64,000 nucleotides of DNA from Heligmosomoides polygyrus polygyrus (lineage: Eukaryota; Nematoda; Chromadorea; Rhabditida; Heligmosomidae), in the NCBI GenBank assembly GCA_947396885.1, contig OX377202.1, positions 70,838,643-70,902,642 on the forward strand, in the 5' to 3' direction. Shown in pieces: positions 1 to 12,349 of this stretch; the stretch's first letter is position 1, and every line of letters starts with the position of its first letter. A model generated the notes under the pieces. The model made no database searches and was not told the DNA's origin. It saw only the letters and a list, made by a program, of their open reading frames with translations. The position numbers and the translations under genes are program-made.

Positions 1-210
1 TCCTTTCCAAAGTGGAGGTCAACGCGCGTCTGGATGATCATCTCAGCCCGAGTAAGATCATTTCCTTACCTTTGTTATTACATACTTGTGTTTTATTACG
101 GAATTGCTTCTAAAATCATTTGTAGGTGGAAGTCCTTTTTGCAACATACGCACAAAAGTGACCGCTTCGGGAGCGAAGTGCGTTCCTAACGACGTCCTAG
201 GCATAATAAG
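1..210 (+). CDS. Partial gene at window edge, two exons, unidentified
   Basis: Two exons keep one open frame. Positions 1-51 end at a GTAAGA donor in phase 1. Positions 126-210 follow a TTTGTAG acceptor and end at a GTAAGA donor in phase 2. The joined frame gives about 45 residues, including KVEVNARLDDHLSP and TKVTASGAKCVPNDVLGIIR. The intron is 74 bp, a usual nematode size. I do not recognise the product. The start lies left of the window, and no next exon with a matching phase was found before the BEL/Pao fragment. It could be a host gene interrupted by insertions in its next intron, or a transposon gene. Confidence 0.4.
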
Positions 211-598
211 GTAAGATGTTTTGGACGTAAAATCTTCAATTTCAACTGTGCCACTTTATCTGCACCACTTTTGACTTTCCTAATCATTATTGATCCACAT
301 TCGATATATCTGTTACTATCTTCTTCATCATAATGGCTGTCAACTCCACGGCCTTTGCCTTCAGTTGCCGGTGAACGAAAATGTTGTGCCCTCCGGTTTA
401 TCGTGAGCTATAATTGAAGGAAACACCAAAACAACGATCCGTGCAATATTGGCGGTGCGCGATTATCGGCAGACATGTGTAACAAGCCTAGCGGTCCGAT
501 TTGTTAACGGTGGTATTGCACCGGGCCTGGCCTTGCTGGAAACAGAAGCGCTATTTTTGGAAGGGCGCGAGATTTCGGAGGCGGAAGAGTTCCACATC

Positions 599-1446
599 CT
601 ACCACTCACGGTTGTTCCTGTCCCCAGGAACGGAAAGGATTGCGTTGGTGAAGAGATGGAAAAGGGTGGGGTCTGCTAAGGTAATGATAGGTTTCGCCGT
701 GCACAAGATCTCGTGGTGGTCGGTACCACCACATTTTGTGCACGCAAACTTGCTGTAACACTCCTCCAAAGAATGGAATCCAATGCATCGAGTGCATCTA
801 CTCAGCTTATTAAGGATGTAGGCTTTAACGCAATAGGGGAGGTCGGCTCTACACACCACGTTAGCATGGTTATCCCCACAGAGCGCGCATTCGGTTGGCA
901 TCGAACGAGAACGTACCGGGGGTTGAATAAATTTTGACTTTAGTGCGAATGTTATTGGGTGCTCTGAGCGATGAAGAGGGGATGGACTAGAAGTAGGAGC
1001 GCTTACAGGTGTATGGGACCTGTTGTCAGATCTCCCCCTTTCCTGGGATGGTTTCGCGGCAATGTGCGGTATTGTCTTCGCCTTCAGCATGGGTCTGAGG
1101 TGTGATGTCGAAATCTGGCAATGTTTCGCGGGACGGCGAGATGGACCTGCGAGGGTAAATCTACGACGAGGGACTGGAGGGGTACGACGCAAGGATCTGT
1201 AGGTGAGCTGTGTGTAACGTCCTCGTCCACGTCGTGCCATCTGTTTCGGTCGTACGATGCTGAGTCTTCATCGATGGTAGGCATAGGCGTGGTGGAGCGT
1301 GATAGTTCGTCCAGAGTAGGGGGCTTAGATGTGTTGGAGCAAACGCCGCTGCGAGACGAGCGGTTGAACCTTATTGAACAAGACTGTTTATTTTCCATTG
1401 CACGTATTATGAAGATCGATGTGAACGGGAGGTGTGTGAGGAACAA
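599..1446 (-). pseudogene. BEL/Pao-type retrotransposon gag fragment
   Basis: The 213-codon frame ending at 599 contains three successive zinc knuckles: CALCGDNHANVVC, then CTRCIGFHSLEEC, then CTKCGGTDHHEILC. This C-x2-C-x3/4-H-x4-C pattern just before the protease is typical of BEL/Pao gag. Upstream, an overlapping frame (1084-1446) begins MENKQSC and probably holds more of gag, so a frameshift lies near 1.1-1.2 kb. The frame stops after the knuckles, and no aspartic protease, reverse transcriptase or LTR is visible toward position 1. It is a broken, partial copy. The class rests on the knuckles alone, so BEL/Pao is the best fit rather than proven. Confidence 0.55.
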
Positions 1447-1449
1447 CAG

Positions 1450-2180
1450 TGGAGAGTAAAATGCGTTTATTTACATGTGAACGTACAACATACAACATAG
1501 TGCATAGTTATACATTCGATTAATAAATCACAAAGGAGTAGAGGTGCCTCAATGCCTAAGATACGAGGAAGGGCCAGCTCGGCCCTAAATGGAGGGAGGC
1601 GCGGCGTTGCCGCAGAAGTGTGTGGGGGCCTTTAGATTGTAGCTCTCACTCATGCTGATCTCGCGTAGTACTGTATTCAAGTCTGGGAAAGGTAAGTTTT
1701 CAAATAAAGGCGGTTTCGATTTCGTGCGGCAGCATTTCCTAAATCTTGAGCCCTTGTCACGCAAATTCTCGTTAAGGATATGGCACGAACTCGTATTGAA
1801 GGTATGGTAGGATTGCTCTATGCGTTTCAGGCACTCATAGGCAATGGTAAAGACTTAGGTATAGTAGTGCTCATGAGTTTGTTTGTTTTTTAAGCAGAAC
1901 GAGTCTGTTTAGCACTGCCCTAAATTAGGGAGTGGGTTGAAATTTTATTGTTTGGTCGCTTCCACCTTCAGCACACAACAGCTTTTCCATTCTTTTTCTT
2001 GGAATTTTATCTTTTGTCGGCTCCGACACTCACAACAAATTAAATAGGAGTCGTGTTCCTCCTCTTTCTGACTCCTAATGATCGGTTTTTCTTTGCAAAT
2101 AGTTTCAGTTTGTATGACTCCCTGCGAGCTTCTTCTAGCTCGCATTATGATTTCTTATAAAGATAAGGATCCTTCGTTCT
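1450..2180. other. Non-coding stretch with one MITE end
   Basis: No convincing gene. At 1611-1636 the motif GCCGCAGAAGTGTGTGGG, followed by a GGCC and TTA-like end, matches one terminus of the TTA-flanked MITE at 59.68 kb and a copy end near 15.31 kb. The partner terminus is not clear here, so this is probably a solo or decayed end. The 66-codon minus frame at 1945-2145 resembles no known family. Confidence 0.35.
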
Positions 2181-2184
2181 CGGG

Positions 2185-2400
2185 GGACGGTCAGGAGGTA
2201 CACCCACCCCTGCTGGGGGGGGGGCGTGTGATCTTCCTCTCATCCCCCTTGCTCACCCACCCCAAACCCTAAGCTTCACCGCGAGTCTAACCGCTGCCTT
2301 ACGAAACCTTTGACACACAAACCATTTTTCCTGCCCGCAGGACAGCGGCTGTGCCTACTGATGCCATGCCCCAGCAGGGGCGGGTGCACCTCCTGTCGCG
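2185..2400. repeat. Short foldback repeat with GC-rich arms
   Basis: The arm near 2191-2218 (GGAGGTACACCCACCCCTGC) is the near reverse complement of the arm near 2367-2395 (GCAGGGGCGGGTGCACCTCC). They enclose about 150 bp. This is a MITE-like hairpin with no coding capacity. A run of nine G lies just inside the left arm. Confidence 0.5.
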
Positions 2401-2839
2401 CTGCATTCACCTTCTACACATGCGAACAACCTAAGCACAAGACAGAGCCTTTGTTAGACGTCTTTTAAATTCGCTAAAAAAGTTTTAAAATTCGAAATAG
2501 CTTTCGCATACGTCTCGAGTCACCTTTCTCAGATCGGTACTCGTGTAGGACAATCGATCCTTCGCCACTCCGTGGTAGCTAAATTGGTACCAGATTTGTA
2601 CTGTGAGAGATTTGAGAGAGATAAAATACTGGGTTATTCATCTCTTGGCCACCACCAGCGATTGTATAGGCCAAATACGCACAACATTTGTAGCGTTTGA
2701 ACAATATCCCGTAGAAATAAAATGCAGGCGCAACAGGGTCGGGCCCCTATCATATTGCTCCCAACTCAGGTCCCCATCTACTCGGTGGGCATTCGCCTCG
2801 GCAGGAAGTATACACTGGATCCGAATGAACCATTTTCGG

Positions 2840-4050
2840 ATATCCCGATCCGGATCTCCCAAAAATCAGCAGTCCGCAAAATCTACATTATTCGAATCAA
2901 CCAAAAATCCGAGGTCTGCTAAATCGCTCTTATCCGTATCATCCAAAAATCGTCCGCGAAATTGCCATTATCCATTCAACCAATTATCCGGATCCTGGAG
3001 AAATGCGATGATTCGGATAAATTGAATAACGCGTTCAATTTCCTCGCTCCATTTTGAAATCGCGCATCTTGATAAAAACACATTCAAAACGAATTTCACC
3101 GGCGGCCACGTTGCTGAGTTATACGTTTTCGTGCCCAGCTATGAAATAGTGTCGTAATTGTGTTGAATATATTCAGCACGCTGCTGAGCGCTACGTCGAT
3201 CTTGGCATCTTTTTCTTCAAATATCATGTTGCGCTGCCGGAGAGGAGGGGGGGGGGGGGCTGGAAGGACGGAGACTGAGGGTGAGAATGGATTAAGTACG
3301 TACTCTCATCGGCGCTTCGACATTTTACATTGTGTAGCGTTCGGCGCAAATTGGGTAGGGAAGGGGGGGGGGGGGGTGAGGTCACAACATAGAGCAACCC
3401 CGTACCGCACTTTGTGCTGCATGATATTATAAATGTTACTCAACACGTGTGTCTACCACTTGGTGAACTGTGTTAGACCGTTTTTGATGTAATTCGACAT
3501 TCATATGCCTTCCTATGAAGGACGAAAACCACTGAATACATGATGACCTCCCCCATCGGATCCATTTTGCGCCAATTGATAATGGCATTTTGGAAAGCCC
3601 GGATCTTATGGTTAAAATAATTCATCTTGGAGTGATTCAGCTCTTTGATGTTTCCTTCATTGACGAGAAGTAAGAGCCTTTCGATACTTGCATTGTTGTT
3701 TTTGCTGTTGTTGCTATTGCTCTCAAAGAATAGGTTCCTATTTTTCCTAGGGAATGGTAGTATTCTGACAAATTGCATCTTGAGCTAATGAGTCGGATAT
3801 CCGATATCTGGGTTCCGCGAAATTGCATTATCCGAACGAATCATCCAAAAATCCGTGGTCCTCAAAATTGCCGTTATCCGAATCATTCAAAAATGCCGTT
3901 ATCCGAAGCATTCAAAAATCCTGGTTCCGCAAAGTCGCCATTATCCGAAACAACCGAAAACCGGTGTTTGCAAAATCGCTCTTATCGAATCATCCAAAAA
4001 TGCGGGGTCCGCAAAATCGCCCTTATCCGAATCACCCAATTATCCGAAGA
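2840..4050. repeat. About 42-bp degenerate minisatellite in two blocks
   Basis: Units built on ATCCAAAAAT, CCGCAAAATCG and TTATCCGAA recur at about 2840-3020 and 3785-4045, with a spacing near 42 bp and many changes. Open frames across the blocks are repeat artefacts. About 750 bp between the blocks is non-coding and includes two long G tracts (3246-3257 and 3365-3376). The blocks may be the subterminal repeats of one decayed transposon, but no matching ends were found. Confidence 0.55.
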
Positions 4051-4189
4051 TTTTCGATCGGAACCAATGTATAGTAGGAAGGCTCCTGCATGTCCAATTA
4101 TTGGGTTGATCGAAAAATCTTGCAACACTGGCACAACAATATTACAATACAATACAATATAATACAATATACAAAAACCCAGTTCACGA

Positions 4190-4850
4190 TATATTCCTCA
4201 TCTCCCACGCGGAAAACTGGTACCAAGACAGCCGAAACGTGGACACCACGAAAAGAAGGTTGTTCTGTGTTGCTGGTGGGACTCAGAAGGTATGCCTTAC
4301 TGCCAGTTGCTGGATAGTGAGATCACAGCATCTGGCTACGCCCTCCAGCTCTTGCGGGTGTGGTTAACATAAAGGACTCAGACATAAAGGACTTCATCAC
4401 CAGTAACAATGTCCTTCAGAGAGTCTTTTCTGTGCGGGCGAAGAAGCAGCGACTCAGCAACACTGATTCGGCATGCATGGTCAGGGTCCCGCAGCTCATG
4501 TGGTACCCAGGAGGACAAAACTTTGCGGTACCCAAGGATCTGCGACTGCCTCACAACGTGTTTTCGTACACCAAAGTGTCGCCGCCAATTCGCGAGTGGT
4601 TGAAATTGGCTTTACCTTGAAGGCTTCGCACAAGCTGTCTTCTTCCACAACAGAAGGGCGTCCGGAACGAGATCGATCTCTGAGAGAGATATCTCCAGCC
4701 TTGAAGCGCTGATACTGACGGGCCACTGTGGAAAAGTGAATGCTTCCTACTTGCAGCGCAGATGTTGGAGGCTGCAGTTCTTGCGGAATGACCTTGTAGA
4801 AAGTCGTAGTAGACAATAGATCGTAGGATTCTGCTGCTTATCGTTGACAT
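4190..4850. pseudogene. Scrambled mariner transposase
   Basis: The minus strand at about 4496-4850 encodes the N-terminal helix-turn-helix region of a mariner/SETMAR-type transposase in two overlapping frames. Recognisable parts are FKAGDISLRDRSRSGRPSV, TTRELA and DPWVP. It continues near 4380-4440 to VTGDE, the block with the first catalytic aspartate. The plus strand at about 4250-4330 instead encodes KKVVLCCWWDSEGMPYCQLL, the block that normally follows it (family form: K-V-x-L-C-x-W-W-D). The two halves point in opposite directions, so the copy is inverted internally as well as frameshifted. The last third of the transposase is not visible. Confidence 0.65.
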
Positions 4851-4879
4851 TGTTGCTGTATTCGTACTTTACGAGGCCT

Positions 4880-5130
4880 TATATAGTATAGCCGCGTGCA
4901 CACTTTGCAGCGGGCAGCAAGCAGTGGAATGTGGGCGGCGACCATCTTCGGCACGCAGCGCAGCAGTGGCTGGCTAGCTGCCAGAAGACAGATCGATAGC
5001 CTGCGTTTTGCTCCATTTTTAGGGGGCGAACTCATTTTTTGTTTAACCTTTGTCTTGCTCGGTAGGTGTCGTCGTATCCGTCAACGCGTTAGGAAGATCG
5101 CTTCATTTCGTCAGGTTTTTTAAGCCACGG
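4880..5130. mobile_element. GC-rich MITE copy next to the mariner
   Basis: GCCGCGTGCACACTTTGCAG at about 4890 is the exact reverse complement of a segment at about 14937-14960, so both belong to one repeat family. The copy abuts the 5' end of the mariner pseudogene after TATAGTATA. Its far end is not clear. No coding potential. Confidence 0.4.
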
Positions 5131-5306
5131 GTGTCGCAATACCTTTTTAGCCTTTTTTGCTAGTTTCTGAGCTGTTTCCCGTAACCTTCGGCTTATTACC
5201 CTTAACATTTGTAATGTTTTGGGCGATTCCAACGTTGCGCATTGTACGTGAGTCGCCATATTGGAACATCCTTTATTGCTTCTTTTTCCTTTATTGCTAC
5301 TTTCAG

Positions 5307-6929
5307 AATGGCCAGCTCAGCGGATTAAGTCGACGTTCGGGTGATGTTTTTCGGAAAAGCTCGAGAACAAGTAGAATGCGTCTACCTCGGGTCTTGCCTT
5401 ACAACAAGCTCAAGGAACTCATTTTCGCGGAAGTGAGTGCTGATTTAACACTTCACGTCACCGTTATCCTTATTATATATGGGGGATACTAGTACAGGAA
5501 CTAAGAGGGCTGGCGCCCGATGCATAGCGGCAAGGTATCGTGAAACACTCACATGACCCGCCCGCCAAGTACCTTAATATATTATATTATCACTTATTTC
5601 ACGTCGTTTTAGATGTTCAAAGTGTTCGAGTGCATCGCTCCGTCTTGTGTGCTGGCCGTTAATCTCAAGTTAGTGGCTTTTTACTCTTACTTTTCAAATA
5701 ATGTTTGATTATTGCCTCGGTGTAGCCAAAATTGACCCTAGCCACCTCTCAATGCCCAATTGCTTTTGTTTTGCTTTTGTTGAATGGCGGTATGACAAAG
5801 GTGAAATTCTAAATGAATTTCGTGATGGGTGATGCTGTGCTTTCATTGCAATAGCCTGTCGTCATTTTGGTTCATTTGGCTGAAAATTTTGGTTGTCATA
5901 TGATGGTACTCCCGCCCCCCCTTCCTTCCCACTAGAATAGATCTAGAATAGGTTGAAGCGGATTCACCGCAAAGTGGTTTTCTTGTGTAGTTGGTTTGTT
6001 CGCATTGAAATTTGAGGCTGTCTCTCTATACAAGGAATGATGCTGTTGCTTTGTTGTGTATACAGTGAAGTCCGATGTTATCGTCTTCATTCGGTTAAAG
6101 ATTCGACCGTGTCTCTTTTGTCAGAGCCCGATGGTGAAGAAACGAGTTAGTTGCAGGCCACCTCCCCGTTCTGCATTCAGCGGGTAGCCTCAGTAGTCAT
6201 TAACATCTCGGGCTTGGCAGTATGCAAAACAAAGCAACAGTATCAACTACAATGCCGAGATTCACCGAAAGTCGATCGTGGTCAACATGTAGGAGATGTC
6301 CTTTTTGAAGCTTAAAAAGGAGATCGTGCCATGTACCCGTCGGAAGGCAGCGAGTTTTCTTTTGATTGGTAGCAAGATTCTGTTTGCATGGAGTTACACT
6401 TTTGTTGACGGTGCAAATTCTTGAAAACGCATGTAACTTCACATATCTTACGGTTAGCATAGAAAGTTAGCAATTTTTAGCGCGTTAAAAGTGGAGGTCA
6501 CCTCGTGTATTCATCCAGGTCGTAGAGATTTTCCTTTGATTGATAGCGTAAATGTTGCTTACTTGAAACAACAAAGTGAAGCTATATGTTTCCTTAAGGT
6601 TGTGCCGCCGACGCTACGTATTGGGGTACAACATGAGCCAAGCAATGTGAAGGATGCCGTAACGGGGCTTATGTATTTGACAGAATTGGGGCGAAGTCAG
6701 TTTTGGAGTGATGAAAGGTAAGTACTAAGCACTTTTTTCATTAAAGCTTCGTTTTTTTTTGGAAGCGTAAGTTTTGCTATAGCCACTAAAATCTTTGTTT
6801 GCTGCTACCGGTGACACACTAGGAATGTGGCGTCTTTTCAGGTTCTGGCGGCCAGTGATAAAATGCTCAAAATGTAGAAGGCGTTGCAGACAGCTGCTTC
6901 GGCTAGCGCTCCAGCGGCCGCGGTCGTAG
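5307..6929 (+). CDS. Unidentified multi-exon gene, 3' part, Cys-rich C-terminus
   Basis: Four exons (5307-5432, 5613-5668, 6481-6717, 6842-6929) join with matching phases through three GT-AG introns of 180, 812 and 124 bp. The acceptors are CTTTCAG, GTTTTAG, TTTTTAG and TTTTCAG. Together they encode 168 residues and a TAG stop at 6927-6929. The longest exon includes GRRDFPLIDSVNVAYLK and ELGRSQFWSDER. The last exon has a basic Cys cluster, KCSKCRRRCRQ. The first listed exon begins after an acceptor, so an upstream exon with the start codon is missing from the model. I do not recognise the protein. The unbroken phase agreement argues for a real gene; its age and origin are unknown. Confidence 0.55.
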
Positions 6930-7019
6930 TGCAGACCGACTAACTTACCCCGGAAAAGGAGCGGCCACCACAGCGACAGAGCAAGAAATGACTGGCCTGG
7001 CATTAAGTTAATACTTTAT

Positions 7020-8220
7020 TATCGGTTTGTGTCGTTGTTAGATCTGATAATTATTGTCATTGCCGTCTTCTCATAATTTTTCCACAAATTTTTAAAATAT
7101 TTTTGCGATCTCAGGAGTCTACTATATCACGCTGTAACTGTGTAATTGTTTTGTATTTGAATACACTTTCTGACTTTTGCTTTTTGAGTTTTACATTGTG
7201 TGCTGAGAGTGGGGTTACTCATGGAGAGTCTCGCCTTTTCGCAAGTTATTTTTATCGATTTTTCCCAGCCGGTGCATTCCTTTCCATCCGGCGTGCGTGG
7301 GTGCGTCTAGGTGCAGGCGATTTTATTTCCGATTTTGTCGCAGAATTGACTACTAGTATTGTAGTACTAGACATAGAAGTTTTCATTCGCATGAGCCTGA
7401 AGTTGGTTTCTCGGCTGATTCTGCGAGGAAGGATCGCACGATGTATGTGCGAGAATGCGAAACTAAATGTCGCCGAATCACTCAAGGTGTTTGGTTCGGA
7501 TTCCAATTATTTCCAATGTATCCTACCCTTAAGGGCATGATCAGTAATCTAAGAGATTTGTGGCCATGTGAAAAGTGTGCTTCGACTATAGCCAGGGGAG
7601 TTTTAATATTGGAGTCCACTTTTCCGTAGAATGAGATGCCGAGCTCGAACATTATTAAATAAGTGCCAATGCTGTGGTGTTAGAAATGGTTTCTACGTGA
7701 TTCGGAATAGGTGGAAACCCTTACGGGCAATAAGGTCTCGAAACACGTGCCGACAACTATCGAACGCCCTGTCGCTGCCATATTTTCCTCAAGCTCCTAC
7801 GAACGGCAAAGTACTTTTGGAAGACCGGAGCGTCCATGGTATAGGATGAACTCGAACTTGGTTTATACGCAAGAGAGCTTCTTATGACAGAACAGTACCT
7901 GTTATCTTTCGCTCATAAACACGAGTGGTACCCGCCAAGTCCCGATTTACCACGCAATGCCATGAATCATGTCGAAATTTGAAATTCAAGTTGAAATTTC
8001 GAAACCAAACGCAAACTCAGACACTGGCAGCGGTCAACAGTCGGGGAAAATGACAATAGTAACGAAACAGGGGACCTGTCGGTGTTAAAACGGGACGGCG
8101 CTCCCTAGAGCGGTCAACTATCGGTCATTTGGTCGCGAGACACGCGACGCGAGTGGGTGCTCGAACGTAGCGCATTAATCCTCAGTGGAAATTTCCACTT
8201 ACTTCATACTTTTCAGTAAC
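7020..8220. other. Stretch with open frames but no supported gene
   Basis: Plus-strand frames at 7103-7540, 7441-7629 and 7631-7849 contain Cys pairs (CEKC, CQCC). They overlap one another and show no consistent splice phases or known domain. They could be exons of the downstream end of the 5.3-6.9 kb gene or of a decayed element. Nothing is recognised from 7850 to 8220. Confidence 0.3.
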
Positions 8221-8335
8221 AAACGGATAGATATGCGTATGCTCGAATTTTGATGCATATCCATTCAACTCCTATTAAAAGAGATGAATGAATATGCGTC
8301 GAAATTCGAGCATACGCATAGTTTTATCTCTTGGA
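8221..8335. repeat. Hairpin of about 115 bp, MITE-like
   Basis: ATGCGTATGCTCGAATTTTG near 8233 is mirrored by CGAAATTCGAGCATACGCAT near 8309. The arms extend to TCCATTCA and TGAATGAA at the centre, leaving a loop of about 20 bp. It is a near-perfect hairpin with no coding content. Downstream (8410-8500) are short repeats of AGTTTATAATAGTTAAC. Confidence 0.6.
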
Positions 8336-8601
8336 ATACGGAATTCTAATGTTTTTGCTGACTACGTTATTCAACACTATCGCAGGAGAAGGCCGATTAC
8401 GAGGTATGTTCTTTATTACAGTTTATAATAGTTAACGGGCGTAACGGGGTTAGTTTATAATAGTTAACTTAAAATAGTTAGTTAGTTATTCAATACGTCT
8501 GGAAATTGGCAATAACAAAACCAAGACCGTACTAAAGTTGTAATTGAAAAAGATCACTAGAAGAAAAAGCAACATTTAGGAATACCAGTTATTAATACCA
8601 G

Positions 8602-11600
8602 TTAAAGTATAGAAACGTAAGAAGCGCTTCCATATTCTACGAGACACGATGGGCCGATGATGGAAGAGGCGGAACGAACATTTGGTATGCTGCTGTCCAC
8701 TTTCCTAAAGAAACAGTTATGCTCGTCAACAATTCTCATTAGTTGTAGAGCTAAACGACGGCACGGGTGAGAGTAGTGATTGACCTGATTCCCCAAGTCT
8801 TCGAAAGGATTAGATAGGATAAATTCTTCGACTACGACCTTGACGGTATTGGTACCGCTGTTGCACAGGAATAATAGAATAGAGCCAAATGAGGAAGGGG
8901 TGTCATTGTCTTCTCCGTTTAACACCACTACATCCTGTCGCGTTGACTGCGATCGTTTCCAATAAACTTTCGAGGTGTAGACCTTCCCTTGTTGCACCAG
9001 TCTCGAGCTAGAATAAGGAAATATTACATAGGCGTGTACATATTAACCAGACATCTGCATACAAACTTACAATGGAACGTCACGACTTGGGAGGCGGAGA
9101 AAGCATTGGTGTTCATCCAAAAGCTCATGTATGATGCTGTTCTTAGGAATGTACATCTCCTCACTAATGAAGTGATCCATCGGAAACCTGCAAAGGTCGG
9201 AGTTAGATCTCTGTGGACAGTACAATTGCAGCCTCAATAAACACCAGCCTGGTAACGTGTTGGTTATCCACTATATCAAGCAGCCTGCGCATTTCTTCAT
9301 TGCCTTCCTCACATCGGCTAGCCAAAAGCGACCGTACTTTTTTCAACAGTAAAAATCTAAATTTGAGTAAATACACGTCTGTAAACATACATCTTCATAA
9401 GTTGAAAACATCAGGTCGAACCTGTCAATCACCACGATGCTGCTGTTTGTCGTAGTTTGGTTGATGTTAATTTGTAAACGGCGGTGGTGGCTTCCAAATG
9501 GACTTGAAGACCACTGATACATTGTTCCATAATTGTCCAACTCTTCACGCATGCCGTGATCAAAGAACCACTAAACGATTGGTGACCTTTTTCGAAAGAG
9601 ATGAGCAATATCTCGCCTACTGCGTCCTCTTTGCAATTCTTTAAAAATTGGCTAACCCACTATTTTCTAATTTTTATGGTTCAGGGGCAAGAGGGACTGA
9701 CTTACGTGACACTTCAGTGTAAAAGCAGTAGGTGCCACTGAAATCCAAAGGCTCTTGGTGATTCCAGCTATTCGCTTTGCAACTTCGAGGCATCTGTTGT
9801 CAACCAGGCCGTCTTAGCAATGATCCTCAAGCACAGCCAGTATCCAATTAGTGAAGCTGCAGCGACAGGACTAGGTAGAGCACTTACAGCAGCTAGCAGG
9901 GGGAAAGTGACGAACGCGATCTAGATGGTTGCATTTCAGTTTGTAACAGGATGATAATGAAAATTTATGGGGTAATTATTTAGAACGAAACCTGATCTAA
10001 TTCTGAACCACTACAAGTAGACATATCTTCAATTGACAGCATTGTGGCATTCGCATATGTGTGAGAGGATGCTCTCACCAAACTCTGCCTTACGCGTTCT
10101 ATTGCTCGAGAAGATCCCTATTCCAGGAAATTTGCTTCCCGGATTGAAAATGTCTGGAAAAGTCTGGCAGTTTGAGTAGTTGTAATCGTTTTCAGCTTCA
10201 TTACCGTGAAGTCGGTCCTTTGTGATCCCCTCCGAGCACACATGTAACGCGTCGGACGAAAACATGGATGGTGCCATCACCTTCATGGCAGTAGTGATTC
10301 CTAGTAAACGTGAATGTGAAAGCATTCTGAACATTTTTAGGAAGGTCTAAAGTGCAGACCAGGAATTCCGTTCGAAGTGGTTCTACCGTCGTTTAAATAA
10401 GAGTCGGGGCTTCTCAGCTGAGCGATGCTGTCTTGCTCATCGACCCATACTCGAGTCATTTCTATTCTCTTTCCACGTATCAAGCACTTAGAGCAACCGA
10501 ATTCTGAATTCCATCTTGGAATCCCAAACAAGGCCTGCTGTGCCTGAATGTGCACGAAATGACGTAGTTGTGACTTGGAGGGGGGCGGAAATTACGTCAA
10601 AAAACCTACAGACATATCCGCAACACCCCTGTATAACGCGACGGTAATCTTCCAGATACAACCTGAGAACTCGACAGCGATTGGCTGTCTTTTAATGCTT
10701 TCTAGTTCGGAAATGAATCTGAAACAGTGCTCTGTCACAGTTTACCAAATGTGGAAGAAATCGAGTGGGCTAACCTACCAAGGAGGTTATCGATAAGAGT
10801 GTCGTTTGGGTTTGTTCTCCCATATATAGCTCCACAAAGAACTGTGTTTTCGAATCTGTTGGCCTGACTTCCATCTAGGTCATCTACTCTCATGTAAAGT
10901 GGCAACATGTCCTGCCTGTAAGTTGGTATATTATATAGGTTGTAGTTGGGTTCAGTTGAATAATTTCATCTCAACGACCCCACCGTTTGATTCGCTTTGC
11001 CTTGAATCCATCTGTAGAAATAGACAACATGACACGGAGTTGATTGTTCTGGAATTGTTCGAACGACTCTGTTTTCCACAAACCCTGGGAATAGCCGCAC
11101 ATCGCTTCTGTCCGTTGTGATCCCCTAAACATTGAAGGTGATACTATTTTTGCCTATATATGGATATATTAGGTTGTCGGATTATAAATGTCGTTTTTGT
11201 TACAACTCGTAAAAAACGACCTTTCATAGTTGCGCACATTACATATATACATAATTCATAGTTGTTTACCATATTTCTGAGAGCGCGATGGTGTGCTTCA
11301 ATGATCTCTCGAAGGTGCTTGCTTACAATATCCTCAAGTTGTGGTATTATATTCAGGACATGTACTTCCACTCGTTTAGAAGATTTGGTTCGCGTGACAT
11401 TCACCCTAAAGCCTTTTTTATGGTGCTGTTATGCTTACCAAATCAGAAGTATTAGTTGATGCTTACCGATATAGGGGGCACTCGAGGTTGGAACAAACGT
11501 CTGTCATGCCGCTCAACATAGTACTGCAGTTGTTGCAATAATAGTAAATCGTAGGGTTCCAATTCGCTTTGCATCAGTGGTTCGACATCACGTTCGAACT

Positions 11601-12349
11601 AAAGGAACCACCCGTTCTCATACCAATGTCAAGTAGAATATAGCCCTTACAGTAATGGAAGGAGCCACTCCATATAACACAGCCATCAATTTCTCCATTC
11701 GCTGTATTTCTTCCTTGGACATGGCGAAGTGCAACACAAACATAGCGTAATATAGCACCTTATCAGTGTACCCTTAACAAAAATGTTTCCGTTGTCTTTT
11801 GAATTTCTTCGGCGAAAAAGCTTACCATTATATCCAGACTGCCAAATACCATCGTTTATATTCTCGTAGCTATAGCTATCGTCGTTTGTAGGTGCCTCCA
11901 CCAGGTTGCTAGTTGAATGTTCCACTTCTGTAATGATCCGTTCAGCTTCATTCTATTACTTAAACAATGTTTACCAGCTCGAATCCGTTCACTGCTTCTA
12001 TGATGTCGTTCCTTTCAGTAGTTGGCGAACAGTCGCGCAGGCATTTGGCATGCTCGCGCTCAATTCTTTTCATTTGCAGTTCTTGCTCTAGTAGCACTGA
12101 AAAGAATTTCCCTCATATCGAGCGAAATCATATATATTCAGTTTTAAAAATGCAGGTAGTACATACTTCCTCTTTCACGAACTCTATTCCTGATTGCACT
12201 GCGTGGAGAATGTATATCCAGTCTTGGAGAGGACTGCATTGAAAACCATCTGTCTGTGAAGTGTCCTGCCTCACTTTCTGAAGACTTATCTCGTTAATTT
12301 TGTTTGTGAACGTTTTCTTACGGTCGAATATAGTCATACTAGCAGGCAT
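8602..12349 (-). pseudogene. Tnp2/CACTA-like transposase gene, multi-exon, decayed
   Basis: Several minus-strand segments fit the order of animal EnSpm/CACTA-type (Tnp2-like) transposases. The N-terminal part includes exons 12177-12349 and 11975-12096 (GTAAAC donor, TTTTCAG acceptor) and one near 11281-11407 (EVHVLNIIPQLEDIVSKHLR). Next comes FRFISELESIKRQ near 10.7 kb. The family hallmark follows at 10337-10573: HIQAQQALFGIPRWNSEFG, CSKCLIRGKR, MTRVWVD and GIPGLHFRPS. A segment at 10029-10334 has SSDALHVCSEGITKD, like the conserved D-x-x-H block. The C-terminal exons lie at 9405-9555 (YQWSSSPFGSHHRRLQ), 9190-9355, 9071-9187 and 8602-8990. A frameshift near 10335 and several exon phases that do not agree suggest a pseudogene. 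It is transcribed away from the plus-strand gene at 12619. The superfamily call is by motif only. Confidence 0.5.
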
